From positions 62,001 to 126,000 of the forward strand of contig CABUHS010000002.1 in the NCBI GenBank assembly GCA_902491535.1: 64,000 nucleotides of DNA. The letters run 5' to 3'. Source of the DNA: an uncultured Eubacteriales bacterium. Its GTDB lineage: Bacteria; Bacillota; Clostridia; Oscillospirales; CAG-272. This document shows, piece by piece, positions 1 through 9,061 of the stretch. The position numbers and the translations under genes are program-made. The first letter of the stretch is position 1; every line of letters begins with the position of its first letter. The notes beneath the pieces are model-generated. The model did not search any database. It worked only from the letters and a program-made list of their open reading frames with translations, and was not told the origin of the DNA.

Positions 1-2
1 CA

Positions 3-1865
3 ATCAGAGGGCTTCGCTCTGAGGGCAGGATTTCGTCAGAAGATGCTGTTACGGTACTTCTCCGCGGAGGCGAATACTGTCAGACTCATATGTTTGAGCT
101 TGACGAAAGAGATTCCGGAACGGAAAAAGCGCCGGTCACATTCAAGGCATATGAGGACGAAAAAGTTTACATATCGGGAGCGCGCACACTGAAGCCCGAG
201 AAATTCTACAAGCCGTCGGCTGATGTTATGGAGCCGATAGCTAAGAAATATCCCGATGCAGTCGAGCATATAGTCGCATACGACCTTAAGGCGGATGGGC
301 TTTCATGGGAAGGTGAATCGCAGATTTACTGGAACGGAAACCGCGGAATCCTTGCAAGATATCCTAACGAGCCTTATCACTACATGGAGGGTGTTGAACA
401 GCTTCCTTGTGACGAGGACAGAAGATGGCGTTATACCTTTAAAGATCTTGACAATATCGTTCAGACGTGGAGAAGTTTTGAAGGCGTAAGAATAATCGGT
501 AACTTCTATCTTGACTGGGCAAGCACCGACGGCTATATTATTGGCTGCGATCCGGAAAAGGGAACAATAACGATCGACTGTAACGGGGAAGCGCGTGATA
601 CCGGACGTTACTACTTCTCAAATATTTTTGAGGAGCTTAACACTCCCGGCGAATATTATATCGACAAAAAGAACGGTATTCTGTACTTCTACTGCGATGG
701 CGATATCGCACAGATGCAGATTCAGATGAGGCAGTGTGCCGAAGGAGTTATCTCGGTAAAGGCTGATTATATTACTATCGAAGGCTGCACGATCGAATGC
801 GGAAATGAAGTGACCGTGGTATTCGACGGTACCGGACTTACGCTTCGCGGATGTACAGTCCGCAGAACATATAAAACCGGTCTGCGTTTCGACGGATACA
901 AGGGACTTATCTCTCACTGTGAATTCTATACGATCGGCGGAGATGGAATTGATATGGGTGGCGGAGATGCGAAGAAGCTTCTCCCATCTGAGTCTGAGAT
1001 ATCCGATACCGTATTCCATGATTTCGGAGAAGTGTTCCGCGTTTATAACGGCGGTGTTTTCCTCCGCGGAAGAGGAATCAGATGTATTCACAACGAATTC
1101 TACAATGCTCCGCATCTGGCGATGTCAGTGTCCGGAAGCGAGCTTGATATCCGTTACAACTGTATTCATCATGTTTGCTATGAAGCTAACGATGCGGGTG
1201 CGGTTTATCTCGGAGGCTGGGCTCCTCAGGATATTATCTTTGATCATAACATTATCAGAGATGTAAAGAATATTTACGGAACGGGTTATCCTAACGGATA
1301 TTATAACGATGACGGCGGAGGAGGAAAGACTATCCGCAGCAATCTGTTTATTAACATTAACGGAAATGCATTTGCAATGGGTGGCGGCCGTGATAATATA
1401 ATTGAAGACAATATCATGGTAAATACAAGACTTTCTTATGACGAACGTCTTTATTACGATCAGTGGGAAATGCACAATGCAGTATATCAGACCGGAGGTC
1501 TGTGGGGAAATCTTCTTCGCGATCCGGGGTACGGAACGAAAGAATGGGCTCTGCGCTATCCCAGAACGATGCTTATAAAAGCAACGAATGTCCGTGATTA
1601 TAGCAGCCGTTTTGTTCCTTACGCTTTCGGACATACTGTGGTTCGTAACAATGTTACATACCATCAGGGCGGATACAAGATGGACGCTCTTCCCGATACA
1701 AGACGTCTTTCAAACTTCCGTGATAATATCCAGTATGATTCACTTGAAGATATAGGCTTTGTCGATTTCGAAAACGGAGATTACAGACTCAAGCCTGAAT
1801 CCAAAGTATTTCACGATCTTCCCGGATTTGCAGAATGTGAATTCTCGATGATCGGAGTAAGATAA
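3..1865 (+). CDS. Right-handed beta-helix protein (GH141-like), 5' truncated by window edge
   Basis: The frame is open to the first base, so the signal peptide and first strand lie outside the window. The first in-frame ATG (position 90) is internal: the residues before it (TVLLRGGEYCQTH) align with the TVYIREGIYYQTD segment of the downstream paralogues. The body shows the repeated short beta-strand/Asn turns of a parallel beta-helix. It carries the two motifs shared by all five copies here, NDAGAVY and, about 40 residues later, NDDGGGGK, then MGGGRDN. In the GH141-type beta-helix enzymes two Asp about 40 residues apart are, as I recall, catalytic, so glycosidase activity on a plant or host glycan is plausible but inferred. 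Whether it has a dockerin cannot be seen. It lies 142 bases upstream of the dockerin-DUF4838 gene. Confidence 0.85.
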   Translation: MRGLRSEGRISSEDAVTVLLRGGEYCQTHMFELDERDSGTEKAPVTFKAYEDEKVYISGARTLKPEKFYKPSADVMEPIAKKYPDAVEHIVAYDLKADGLSWEGESQIYWNGNRGILARYPNEPYHYMEGVEQLPCDEDRRWRYTFKDLDNIVQTWRSFEGVRIIGNFYLDWASTDGYIIGCDPEKGTITIDCNGEARDTGRYYFSNIFEELNTPGEYYIDKKNGILYFYCDGDIAQMQIQMRQCAEGVISVKADYITIEGCTIECGNEVTVVFDGTGLTLRGCTVRRTYKTGLRFDGYKGLISHCEFYTIGGDGIDMGGGDAKKLLPSESEISDTVFHDFGEVFRVYNGGVFLRGRGIRCIHNEFYNAPHLAMSVSGSELDIRYNCIHHVCYEANDAGAVYLGGWAPQDIIFDHNIIRDVKNIYGTGYPNGYYNDDGGGGKTIRSNLFININGNAFAMGGGRDNIIEDNIMVNTRLSYDERLYYDQWEMHNAVYQTGGLWGNLLRDPGYGTKEWALRYPRTMLIKATNVRDYSSRFVPYAFGHTVVRNNVTYHQGGYKMDALPDTRRLSNFRDNIQYDSLEDIGFVDFENGDYRLKPESKVFHDLPGFAECEFSMIGVR

Positions 1866-2007
1866 TACGGGAGCTTATTCCCGCGATAAAGAAGTAATTT
1901 ATAGCGTCACACGCAGCGAAATGATCCTTCAGTAAGGTCTGGATGGGCTATTGATGCAGGTCGGATGACGTTTAGATTAAAAAATAAATGAAAGGTATGG
2001 CTACAAT

Positions 2008-4272
2008 ATGAAAAAGAATATCAAAGCGATAGCATTCATTCTCAGTTGTCTCATGGTAGGAAGCTCGATTCCGGCTGTGTTTGCAGCGGGAGGCACCGGA
2101 AAAAAAGAGTTCGGAGACGTTAACGGAGACGGAGTGACCAACTCTAAAGACCTTACACGCCTTATGAAATATGCGGCGGGGGTTGATGTGGAAGTCTTTG
2201 ATGCTGATTTAAACCGTGACGGTAAAATTAATGCAAAGGATCTTACGCGTCTTATGAAATATCTTGCCGGCGATTTTATTCCTGAACCAGATGAAACCGA
2301 TGTAACAACAGCGGAAGACACAAATACACCTACTCCGCCTGATAATACAACGGCGGAAGATACAAATAGACCTACTCCGCCCGACGATACAACAGCGGAA
2401 GATACAAATAGACCTACTCCGCCTGACGATACAACAGCGCCTATCACAGATGTGCCTACTCCGCCGTCGACGACAGAGCCGGAGCCTGAAACTGAGTTTG
2501 AGACGTCGAATTTCGATAATGAGGTTTATCCCGATCTTGAACCCAAAGGTACTCCTGAGGATGTATCCGACCTTGTTGTAAGCAATAAATCAGATGCTCT
2601 TGAGATAGTTTCTGCTAACAAGACATCGAATTATCAGATCGTATGTGTCGGTGCAGCTAACAAGGTAACATCGAATCAGGATCAGGTATCCATAAAAGAT
2701 TTTGCCCAGGCTACACATGAGTATGAGGTTGCGGTTGCGCTTCAGAATACTATAAGACTTATGACCGGATGCAATATCAGAATAGTAAACGATACTGCAC
2801 GCAGAAGCGGTGAATACGCTGATTATGAGATAATAATCGGTTCTACATCCAGAAACGATCTTTTCCCTGAGATTGATTTTACCTCATATAAAGGCGACAG
2901 CTTTGAGATCGTAAGAAAAGGTAACACGGTTCTTCTCGCGGCTGCCGAGAATCCGAGAACAGAGGAGAACCTTTACCAGAATTACGACCTTGCGGACGGT
3001 ATCTGGAACGCAGTTGATTATTTTGTAAAGGAATATCTTAAGTATGATGTTTCTTCTACATTGGTAACTCCTACTGCTACAAAGGGTATTAAGCTTGATG
3101 TTGTAAATTATAAGTATGACGATCCTTATGTAACGCCCGGACTCAAGGAGAATACCGTTATCGACGGATTCGACATTTCTCAGTATGGCGATATAGATTA
3201 TAATAAGCTTATGACACATGTTGCATATGCTAATCCGGGTACAGACAGTCCGTGCTACGCTACGCTCAGCACTAGTAATTACAATAAGATTCTCAGAAAA
3301 GCAAATAGTTTAGGCAGCCTTATATATAATACAGCAGCTGCTCCGAAGTGCGGAGGCGTTGAACAGTGCGAAGCTTGCCGTAAGGCCGCCGAGGAGGAAG
3401 GAACCGATATGGGAGCCTACTTCCAGATGGTTAAACGTGCTGCAGCTGATGTAGACGCAGGAAATACGGTTCGTATACTTGCTGCAAACGAAACATACAA
3501 AGCTCCTAAGTCATATCTTGGCGATAACGTAGAGGTTATTATTTACAATCCGAAGCTTTGCTCGGCACACGCTGTAAATGATCCTTCCTGCGAAACAAAC
3601 GCTGAGTTTGTTAAAACTGTTGAAGAGTGGAAAAAGGTCTGCGGACGGGTAAGTGTTCTTGATTTTACATCAGACTATTACTATTTCCCTGTAACTTTCC
3701 CGAACTTCTATACAATGAAGCAGAATATTCAGTGGTACAAATCTGAGGGTATGTACGCTGTATATCTCCAGTTTGACACAACACAGTCATGTCTTGAATT
3801 TGCAGACCTTCGTCTGTATCTCGCAAGAGTTCTTCTTGAGAATCCGAATATGACAGACGCTGAATACAATGATTTCATGATTAGCGGTCTTGCTCATTAC
3901 TACGGTGCTGAAAATGCTGAAACGCTCAAGACATATATCGACCGCTTTACAAAGGAAGCAACCAGAGACGGAAAATGCTTCAACATTTATTCCGAACCGG
4001 CCGAGATACTTCCGATGAAGACAGAGGTTGACGGTGTTGAGGGATATAATACCGCATTTGCAAAAGAGGCATATAAGCTTTGGGAATCTGTACATCCGTA
4101 CAATGAAACTCTCGCAAGAAACGAGAGCTATCTTGCACGTATGATCTCGTCCCGTTATCAGTCTTCACCTGTATCCCATGCAAAAACGCAGTATCAGGAA
4201 TGGATGATGTCCGTTATTGATATGCCCGATAAGTCATGGGTCCTCAACAGAATATTGAATTACAACGATTGA
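2008..4272 (+). CDS. Secreted dockerin-DUF4838 protein
   Basis: A 754-residue secreted protein. Residues 1-27 are a signal peptide. Residues about 35-90 are a type I dockerin with two calcium loops (DVNGDGVTNSKD and DLNRDGKINAKD), each followed by LTRLMKY. A Pro/Thr/Asp linker with three 14-residue repeats follows to about residue 165. From about residue 195 to the end is a DUF4838 domain, with the paralogue-conserved C..C motif before GAYF, GDNVEVII, DFTSDYYYFP, YLQFD and PVSHAKTQ. DUF4838 belongs to a group of presumed carbohydrate-active proteins of unknown reaction. The dockerin should attach it to the cohesin proteins encoded 15 kb downstream. An N-terminal dockerin is unusual. The start follows an AAAGG site 14 bases upstream. 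Confidence 0.9.
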   Translation: MKKNIKAIAFILSCLMVGSSIPAVFAAGGTGKKEFGDVNGDGVTNSKDLTRLMKYAAGVDVEVFDADLNRDGKINAKDLTRLMKYLAGDFIPEPDETDVTTAEDTNTPTPPDNTTAEDTNRPTPPDDTTAEDTNRPTPPDDTTAPITDVPTPPSTTEPEPETEFETSNFDNEVYPDLEPKGTPEDVSDLVVSNKSDALEIVSANKTSNYQIVCVGAANKVTSNQDQVSIKDFAQATHEYEVAVALQNTIRLMTGCNIRIVNDTARRSGEYADYEIIIGSTSRNDLFPEIDFTSYKGDSFEIVRKGNTVLLAAAENPRTEENLYQNYDLADGIWNAVDYFVKEYLKYDVSSTLVTPTATKGIKLDVVNYKYDDPYVTPGLKENTVIDGFDISQYGDIDYNKLMTHVAYANPGTDSPCYATLSTSNYNKILRKANSLGSLIYNTAAAPKCGGVEQCEACRKAAEEEGTDMGAYFQMVKRAAADVDAGNTVRILAANETYKAPKSYLGDNVEVIIYNPKLCSAHAVNDPSCETNAEFVKTVEEWKKVCGRVSVLDFTSDYYYFPVTFPNFYTMKQNIQWYKSEGMYAVYLQFDTTQSCLEFADLRLYLARVLLENPNMTDAEYNDFMISGLAHYYGAENAETLKTYIDRFTKEATRDGKCFNIYSEPAEILPMKTEVDGVEGYNTAFAKEAYKLWESVHPYNETLARNESYLARMISSRYQSSPVSHAKTQYQEWMMSVIDMPDKSWVLNRILNYND
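2305..2430 (+). repeat. Three 42-base tandem repeats encoding a Pro/Thr linker
   Basis: Three in-frame copies of a 42-base unit encode TTAEDTNxPTPPDx, followed by a partial fourth unit (TTAPITDVPTPP). They form the flexible linker between dockerin and DUF4838, and are a probable site of length variation between strains. Confidence 0.9.
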
Positions 4273-4289
4273 TTGTCTGAGTATTATTT

Positions 4290-4332
4290 GATTCACATAC
4301 TGCGGCTCTTTTCAGAGCCGCTAATGTGAATC
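4290..4332 (+). terminator. Two-part stem-loop between genes
   Basis: GATTCACAT pairs with ATGTGAATC, and inside it GCGGCTCT pairs with AGAGCCGC around a TTTC loop. There is no U-run after it, so it may be a Rho-independent terminator of low efficiency or an mRNA-stabilising hairpin at the 3' end of the dockerin-DUF4838 transcript. Confidence 0.55.
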
Positions 4333-4387
4333 GGTATGTATAATATTATCGTTTGTAACATTGAAACTGAAAGGGAGAGTTTTTGCA

Positions 4388-6511
4388 ATGGATAGATCTG
4401 CATTCAGACCCCATGGCAGAATATTTAAGAGACTATGTTCTGCTGCGCTCTCTGTCACGATGCTCGCTTCCGTATTTATGGCTTCAACGATAGGAGGACT
4501 GGCGATGTATGCATCAGAAGATACCTCGGTAGTGCTGTATGTTTCCGCCGGTGCAGAAACGGGAGGAGACGGATCTTTTGAATCTCCGTTTGCCACTGTA
4601 CAGGAAGCTAACGAAGCGCTTAAAGCGTTGAAAAACGAGGGTAAACTGTCGGACGGTGCGACTGTGTATATTCGTGAAGGAATATATTATCAGACCGATA
4701 CACTTAAACTTGAAATATCAGGAAGTAAAAATGCGCCGGTCGTTTATAAGGCGTATGAAAATGAAACTGCTGTTATAGACGGTGGATATGTTCTCGAAGC
4801 TAACGGATTCCGTCACCCTGAGCCGGATGTCGCTGCGTGGATAAAGGATGAGACAGCCCGTGAAAAAGTAATGGTTTACGATCTTAGGGCTGCCGGAGTG
4901 GAAATTGATTCATCTTGCGGCCTTTTTTATAACGGGACCCGCGCTGTTCTTGCAAGGTATCCGAATGCATGGGATCCGAACGGTAAACCGCTGAATCTAA
5001 CTAACGTTAAAGCAGTAGGAATTGACGGAACGGTTCCTTTTACTTGTGATGCCGATCCTGTTGTATCGACATGGCATAGTACCGATGGTGTTAAACTCGG
5101 CGGGCATTTTCAAATCGACTGGATACAGACCAACGGCATTCTTTCTGATTACAATGCTGATGAGGGCAGAATAACCGTTGACATACCGTCAGGAAATAAG
5201 GAATACCGCGAAGGCGGAAGATATTTCTTTGAAAATGTTCTTGACGAAATCGATGTCCCCGGAGAATATTATATTGATGATAGCGGACTACTTTATTTTT
5301 ATCCTGACAAGGATATTTCCGAAATCAGGATCACATATGCTCAGTGCAAAAAGACGCTTGTTTCGGTAAAAGGAGATAATATAGTTCTTGACGGACTTAT
5401 TATTGAAGGAACCGGAGGAGATGCGCTTAATGTCCGTGGTAACGGTGTTACTGTGCAAAACTGTAATATCGGATGCTGCGGTCAGGATGGCATTGATATT
5501 AACGGATATAACAATGTTGTCTATAATAACGAAATCGCACATGTCGGATATACCGGTCTGAAATTGTCGGGCGGAGATCTGGCTAAGAGTATTTCATCAA
5601 ATTCAGTTGCAGACAATAACTACATTCATGATTTCGGCGAAATAAAGACTGTATACGAAGGCGGGCTTTATGCCGAAGGCGTTGGTTTTACATTTACGCA
5701 TAATGAAATTGCATACGCGCCTCATTACGGAATGGGCGCATACGGACGCGATATTATTATAAAATATAACAATTTTCATGATGTTTGCCGTGAAGGCGGA
5801 GATGCCGGTGCGGTGTATGTAGCTTGGTGGACGTCGCAGAATATTGTTTTTGAAAATAATATCGTGAAGGACATATATAATATATACGAGCTTGGCGCTC
5901 CGAACGGATTTTATTGTGATGACGGAGGAAGCGGCAAGATTGTAAGAAGTAATCTGTTTTATAATGTTGCCGGATGTTCCATTGCTATGGGAGGCGGTAA
6001 GGATAATATTGTTACTGATAATATTATTGCGAGCAGCTCTTCTTTCAAATATGGAGGCGGTTTTAGTTATGACGGACGTACATGGTATGATGACTGGTGC
6101 GCATATTTTGTAACTTATATGAATGCAATTGCTCCGTATCGCGACATATTGTGGGATAATATTTTCGGTGAACCGGGTTACGGAACCGATCAATGGACAA
6201 TGCGTTATCCCCGCACTATGTTTTATAAGACGACCACGGTTGAAGATCGGTATGATCGGTATATGTCATATGCGACTGCAAATGTCGTTATCAGAAATAA
6301 TGTGATTAGTCAGAAAATCAATTCAATGGAAATTCCGTTAGTTGTAAGACGTTTTGCGGTAATACGTGATAATATGCTATACAATACTTTGAATCCGATT
6401 GGCTTTGCTGATGAAGCTTCCGGTAATTTCGCGATCAGAAGCGATTCACAGCTATTCCGGGATATTCCGGGATTCAGCGCTTACGATTTTGATGAGATCG
6501 GAAGAAAATAA
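4388..6511 (+). CDS. Secreted right-handed beta-helix protein (GH141-like)
   Basis: A 707-residue secreted protein with a long signal peptide (hydrophobic stretch about residues 17-38). The mature protein opens with VLYVSAGAETGGDG and SPFATVQEA, the usual start of secreted beta-helix carbohydrate enzymes, followed by the helix repeats. The paired motifs GDAGAVY and CDDGGSGK are about 40 residues apart, with MGGGKDN after them. No dockerin or anchor is visible, so it is either free or held by protein contacts. The frame could extend to a TTG at 4361, but that codon lies before the AAAGGGAGAG ribosome site, so ATG 4388 was chosen. It is flanked by paralogues on both sides. A glycosidase or lyase role is inferred from the fold only. 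Confidence 0.88.
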   Translation: MDRSAFRPHGRIFKRLCSAALSVTMLASVFMASTIGGLAMYASEDTSVVLYVSAGAETGGDGSFESPFATVQEANEALKALKNEGKLSDGATVYIREGIYYQTDTLKLEISGSKNAPVVYKAYENETAVIDGGYVLEANGFRHPEPDVAAWIKDETAREKVMVYDLRAAGVEIDSSCGLFYNGTRAVLARYPNAWDPNGKPLNLTNVKAVGIDGTVPFTCDADPVVSTWHSTDGVKLGGHFQIDWIQTNGILSDYNADEGRITVDIPSGNKEYREGGRYFFENVLDEIDVPGEYYIDDSGLLYFYPDKDISEIRITYAQCKKTLVSVKGDNIVLDGLIIEGTGGDALNVRGNGVTVQNCNIGCCGQDGIDINGYNNVVYNNEIAHVGYTGLKLSGGDLAKSISSNSVADNNYIHDFGEIKTVYEGGLYAEGVGFTFTHNEIAYAPHYGMGAYGRDIIIKYNNFHDVCREGGDAGAVYVAWWTSQNIVFENNIVKDIYNIYELGAPNGFYCDDGGSGKIVRSNLFYNVAGCSIAMGGGKDNIVTDNIIASSSSFKYGGGFSYDGRTWYDDWCAYFVTYMNAIAPYRDILWDNIFGEPGYGTDQWTMRYPRTMFYKTTTVEDRYDRYMSYATANVVIRNNVISQKINSMEIPLVVRRFAVIRDNMLYNTLNPIGFADEASGNFAIRSDSQLFRDIPGFSAYDFDEIGRK

Positions 6512-6563
6512 AGCTTATATCAAGTATCATGGTGTCGTAAAAATGAGATGAAAGGACACATAA

Positions 6564-8705
6564 ATGAAAAATAAATTAAACGGTCATCGTTTGACTTATA
6601 AAATCGCAGCGTTCACGCTTGCGGTACTTACAGCGGTACCTGCATTCGGAATAACTGCTGCGGAGTACGCAGACGAAGTTGAGCCGACGAATGTTTTATA
6701 CGTTTCTCCGGATGGCAACGACAGCGGAAGCGGAACTGAAAACGAGCCTTTTGCAACTGTTGCAGGGGCAAGAGATGCTATACGGAGAATGCGCGGAGAT
6801 ATAACAGGCGGCGTTACTGTATATATAAAGCGCGGAGTGTATGCTCAGTCGGAAACACTAATTTTTACTGAAGAGGACAGCGGATCTAAGGATTTTCCTA
6901 TTATATATAAAGCAATTGGTGACGGCTATACTTCCATAGACGGCGGTATCACGCTTGAAAACGGAAAATTTGCTAAACCGTCGGAAGATGACGTTTTGGC
7001 TTCGCGTATTAAAAATGCGGAAGCAAAAGCAAATACACTTGTATATGATCTTAAAGAACTCGGAGTAGATTATAATTCGGACGCATTTGCTTTATATTAT
7101 GACGGAATTCGGGGAATGGTTTCCCGCTATCCTAATGAGCAATTTATTCTTGGATTTCATGATTTGTCTGATGGACACAGCGGACTTCCAGAGTATTCAT
7201 GTGACGGCAGATCTTTTTACGACAAAGAAAATGTTGTCGGAACATGGGCAAGTACCGACGGTGTAACGATAAACGGTAACTTTGAAATAGACTGGAGTTC
7301 AAGCAATCCTCAGACGATTACATATGATCCTGCTACCAACCGCGTTACAGGATCAAAAGGCGGATTTAGCGGATACAGCGGACGTTATTATTACAGCAAT
7401 ATTATTGAAGAGATCGATGTAGTCGGTGAGTATTATATCGATAAAACAAATGGAATGCTGTATTTCTACGCTCCTGAAAATTACATGGATATACGTATAT
7501 GTGTACCGGTACTCAGCGGTAATCTTGTAGATATAAACGGTGCCGACTACCTCACATTTGACGGACTTATCTTTGAAAATTGTGACGGAACGCTCATAAA
7601 TGCAGAGGCTAATAATTTTACTGTTAAGAACGGTATTATACGTGACGGAGATAATGCCATTAATACAAGAGGTTTTCATAATACGATATATAACAACGAG
7701 ATATATCATATAGGATTCGGAGCAATCTCTGTATACGGCGGAGACCTTAATAAGATGATCTCGTCCGGTACTGTTGTTGATAACAATAAAATACATGATT
7801 TCGGAGATATAGGACGTGTATATCAAAGCGGACTTTATGCTGAGGGCGTAGGTTTTACGATCTCGCACAATGAAGTATACCGCTGCCCTCATGCTGCTAT
7901 GCAGAGCTTGGCATGCGATATGCTTGTAGAGTATAACTACTTCCATGATACGTGTTATGAAGGCGGAGACGCCGGAACGATATACGACGGAACATGGCGC
8001 GGAAACGGCAATGTTTTCCGTTATAATCTTATTGAAAATGTAACTAATCCTACGAGTCCTTACTATACCCCGAGTGCTTATTACTGTGATGACGGCGGCG
8101 GAGGAAAGACCTTTATATCCAATATTCTTGTTAATATAGACGGCGCTGCTATATTTTTCGGAGGCGGACCTTCAAATATTGCAACCGACAACGTGATGGT
8201 AAATTGCGGTACAAGTATTCGTTATGACCAACGTGCTTATTTTCCGGGTACCGGAGCGAGTGCAGGTTGGACACTTACAGGAAGAGTCGGAACTTCTATA
8301 ATATATAATGAGGATGGATCTTTAAAATCTACCGACTGGGGTCTTAACTGGGGTTGGATGTTCCAGGTGGGCGGATATGCAAGCCGTATATGGGCTTACA
8401 AATATCCGTGGACAATGCTTCTCAAAACTACAAATGTAGTAAATCTGGATGATAATTTCCTTTCATATGCGTTCCTTACTACAAGAGTAAGAAATAACGT
8501 AATTGTAGGAACTAAGATTGTAAATGAAATCCAGAACAATACCGAGCGGCTTGCGGTGTTCCGTGATAATATTCAGGGATTTATGCCGAGCGATGTGTTT
8601 GTTGATTACGACAACGGAGATTATACGATAAAATCCGATTCCAAGTTGTATTATAGCGCACCCGGCTTCAAAGCTTATGATTTTTCAAAGATCGGGATTC
8701 AGTAA
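6564..8705 (+). CDS. Secreted right-handed beta-helix protein (GH141-like)
   Basis: A 713-residue protein with a signal peptide ending near residue 35, then VLYVSPDGNDSGSG and EPFATVAGARDAIR, which mark the start of the beta-helix. It has the family motifs GDAGTIY, CDDGGGGK and FGGGPSN. The first motif has Thr-Ile where the paralogues have Ala-Val/Ile, and the Gly before SN replaces the usual Arg/Lys-Asp, so the active-site surroundings may differ. It carries an insertion after YDQRAY (FPGTGASAGW) shared only with the next paralogue, and these two form the closest pair. The ribosome site AAAGGA precedes the ATG. A perfect hairpin follows the stop codon. Confidence 0.88.
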   Translation: MKNKLNGHRLTYKIAAFTLAVLTAVPAFGITAAEYADEVEPTNVLYVSPDGNDSGSGTENEPFATVAGARDAIRRMRGDITGGVTVYIKRGVYAQSETLIFTEEDSGSKDFPIIYKAIGDGYTSIDGGITLENGKFAKPSEDDVLASRIKNAEAKANTLVYDLKELGVDYNSDAFALYYDGIRGMVSRYPNEQFILGFHDLSDGHSGLPEYSCDGRSFYDKENVVGTWASTDGVTINGNFEIDWSSSNPQTITYDPATNRVTGSKGGFSGYSGRYYYSNIIEEIDVVGEYYIDKTNGMLYFYAPENYMDIRICVPVLSGNLVDINGADYLTFDGLIFENCDGTLINAEANNFTVKNGIIRDGDNAINTRGFHNTIYNNEIYHIGFGAISVYGGDLNKMISSGTVVDNNKIHDFGDIGRVYQSGLYAEGVGFTISHNEVYRCPHAAMQSLACDMLVEYNYFHDTCYEGGDAGTIYDGTWRGNGNVFRYNLIENVTNPTSPYYTPSAYYCDDGGGGKTFISNILVNIDGAAIFFGGGPSNIATDNVMVNCGTSIRYDQRAYFPGTGASAGWTLTGRVGTSIIYNEDGSLKSTDWGLNWGWMFQVGGYASRIWAYKYPWTMLLKTTNVVNLDDNFLSYAFLTTRVRNNVIVGTKIVNEIQNNTERLAVFRDNIQGFMPSDVFVDYDNGDYTIKSDSKLYYSAPGFKAYDFSKIGIQ

Positions 8706-8718
8706 TTGAAATCTATAG

Positions 8719-8757
8719 TTTATTCTGTGGGACAGAACTTCTGCCCCACAGAATAAA
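8719..8757 (+). terminator. Perfect 13-bp stem-loop after beta-helix gene
   Basis: TTTATTCTGTGGG pairs perfectly with CCCACAGAATAAA, with a further CAGA/TCTG pairing inside. It stands 14 bases after a stop codon. The U-run after it is poor, so it may be a terminator or a 3' processing barrier. Confidence 0.6.
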
Positions 8758-8899
8758 TAAAATTAAACGGTGATACCGCAGAACAGATGATGTGATTTTT
8801 GTGAAAAAATGCGAAGATATTCGCGTGTGAATTTGAACTTATCGGTTACCGGCTCAAATTTGCACAATCAGAAGAGAGTAACTTTTATAGGATATTTAA

Positions 8900-9034
8900 A
8901 AGCCGTTAGTTGTTTACACGGACGGCTATTCTGACGGACAGAAAAACGAGTTTTTTAGAAATCTATCAGATATTTCCGCGTTTGAGATATTCAACGCAGA
9001 TCTTATCGGCAGATATAGTATTGATTCGGTATAA
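8900..9034 (+). pseudogene. 3'-end remnant of a beta-helix gene
   Basis: A start-less frame of 44 codons ending in a stop encodes YTDGYSDG then FEIFNADLIGR, which matches the C-terminus of the following intact paralogue (FKTFNADLIGR near its end). It also keeps the order of an aromatic/Gly-rich segment, a short variable stretch and then F.ADLIGR seen at the ends of all copies. No ATG, ribosome site or upstream coding sequence remains in frame (a stop precedes position 8900). I read it as what is left after deletion inside a tandem array. The rest of the 356-base gap between the intact genes holds the hairpin described separately and no other gene. Confidence 0.75.
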
Positions 9035-9061
9035 GAAATTAATTACGGAGGAAGGGTACAT

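Noticed and set aside
1125..1664. A 179-codon minus-strand frame opposite the first beta-helix gene
   Set aside because: The same type of Ile/Asn/Ser-rich antisense shadow is seen opposite all beta-helix paralogues.
2305..2430. Regular 42-base repeats as a possible CRISPR or satellite
   Set aside because: There are no spacers, and the repeats are in frame and encode the Thr/Pro linker.
4361..4387. TTG start for the second beta-helix gene
   Set aside because: The Shine-Dalgarno lies inside this extension and serves the ATG at 4388.
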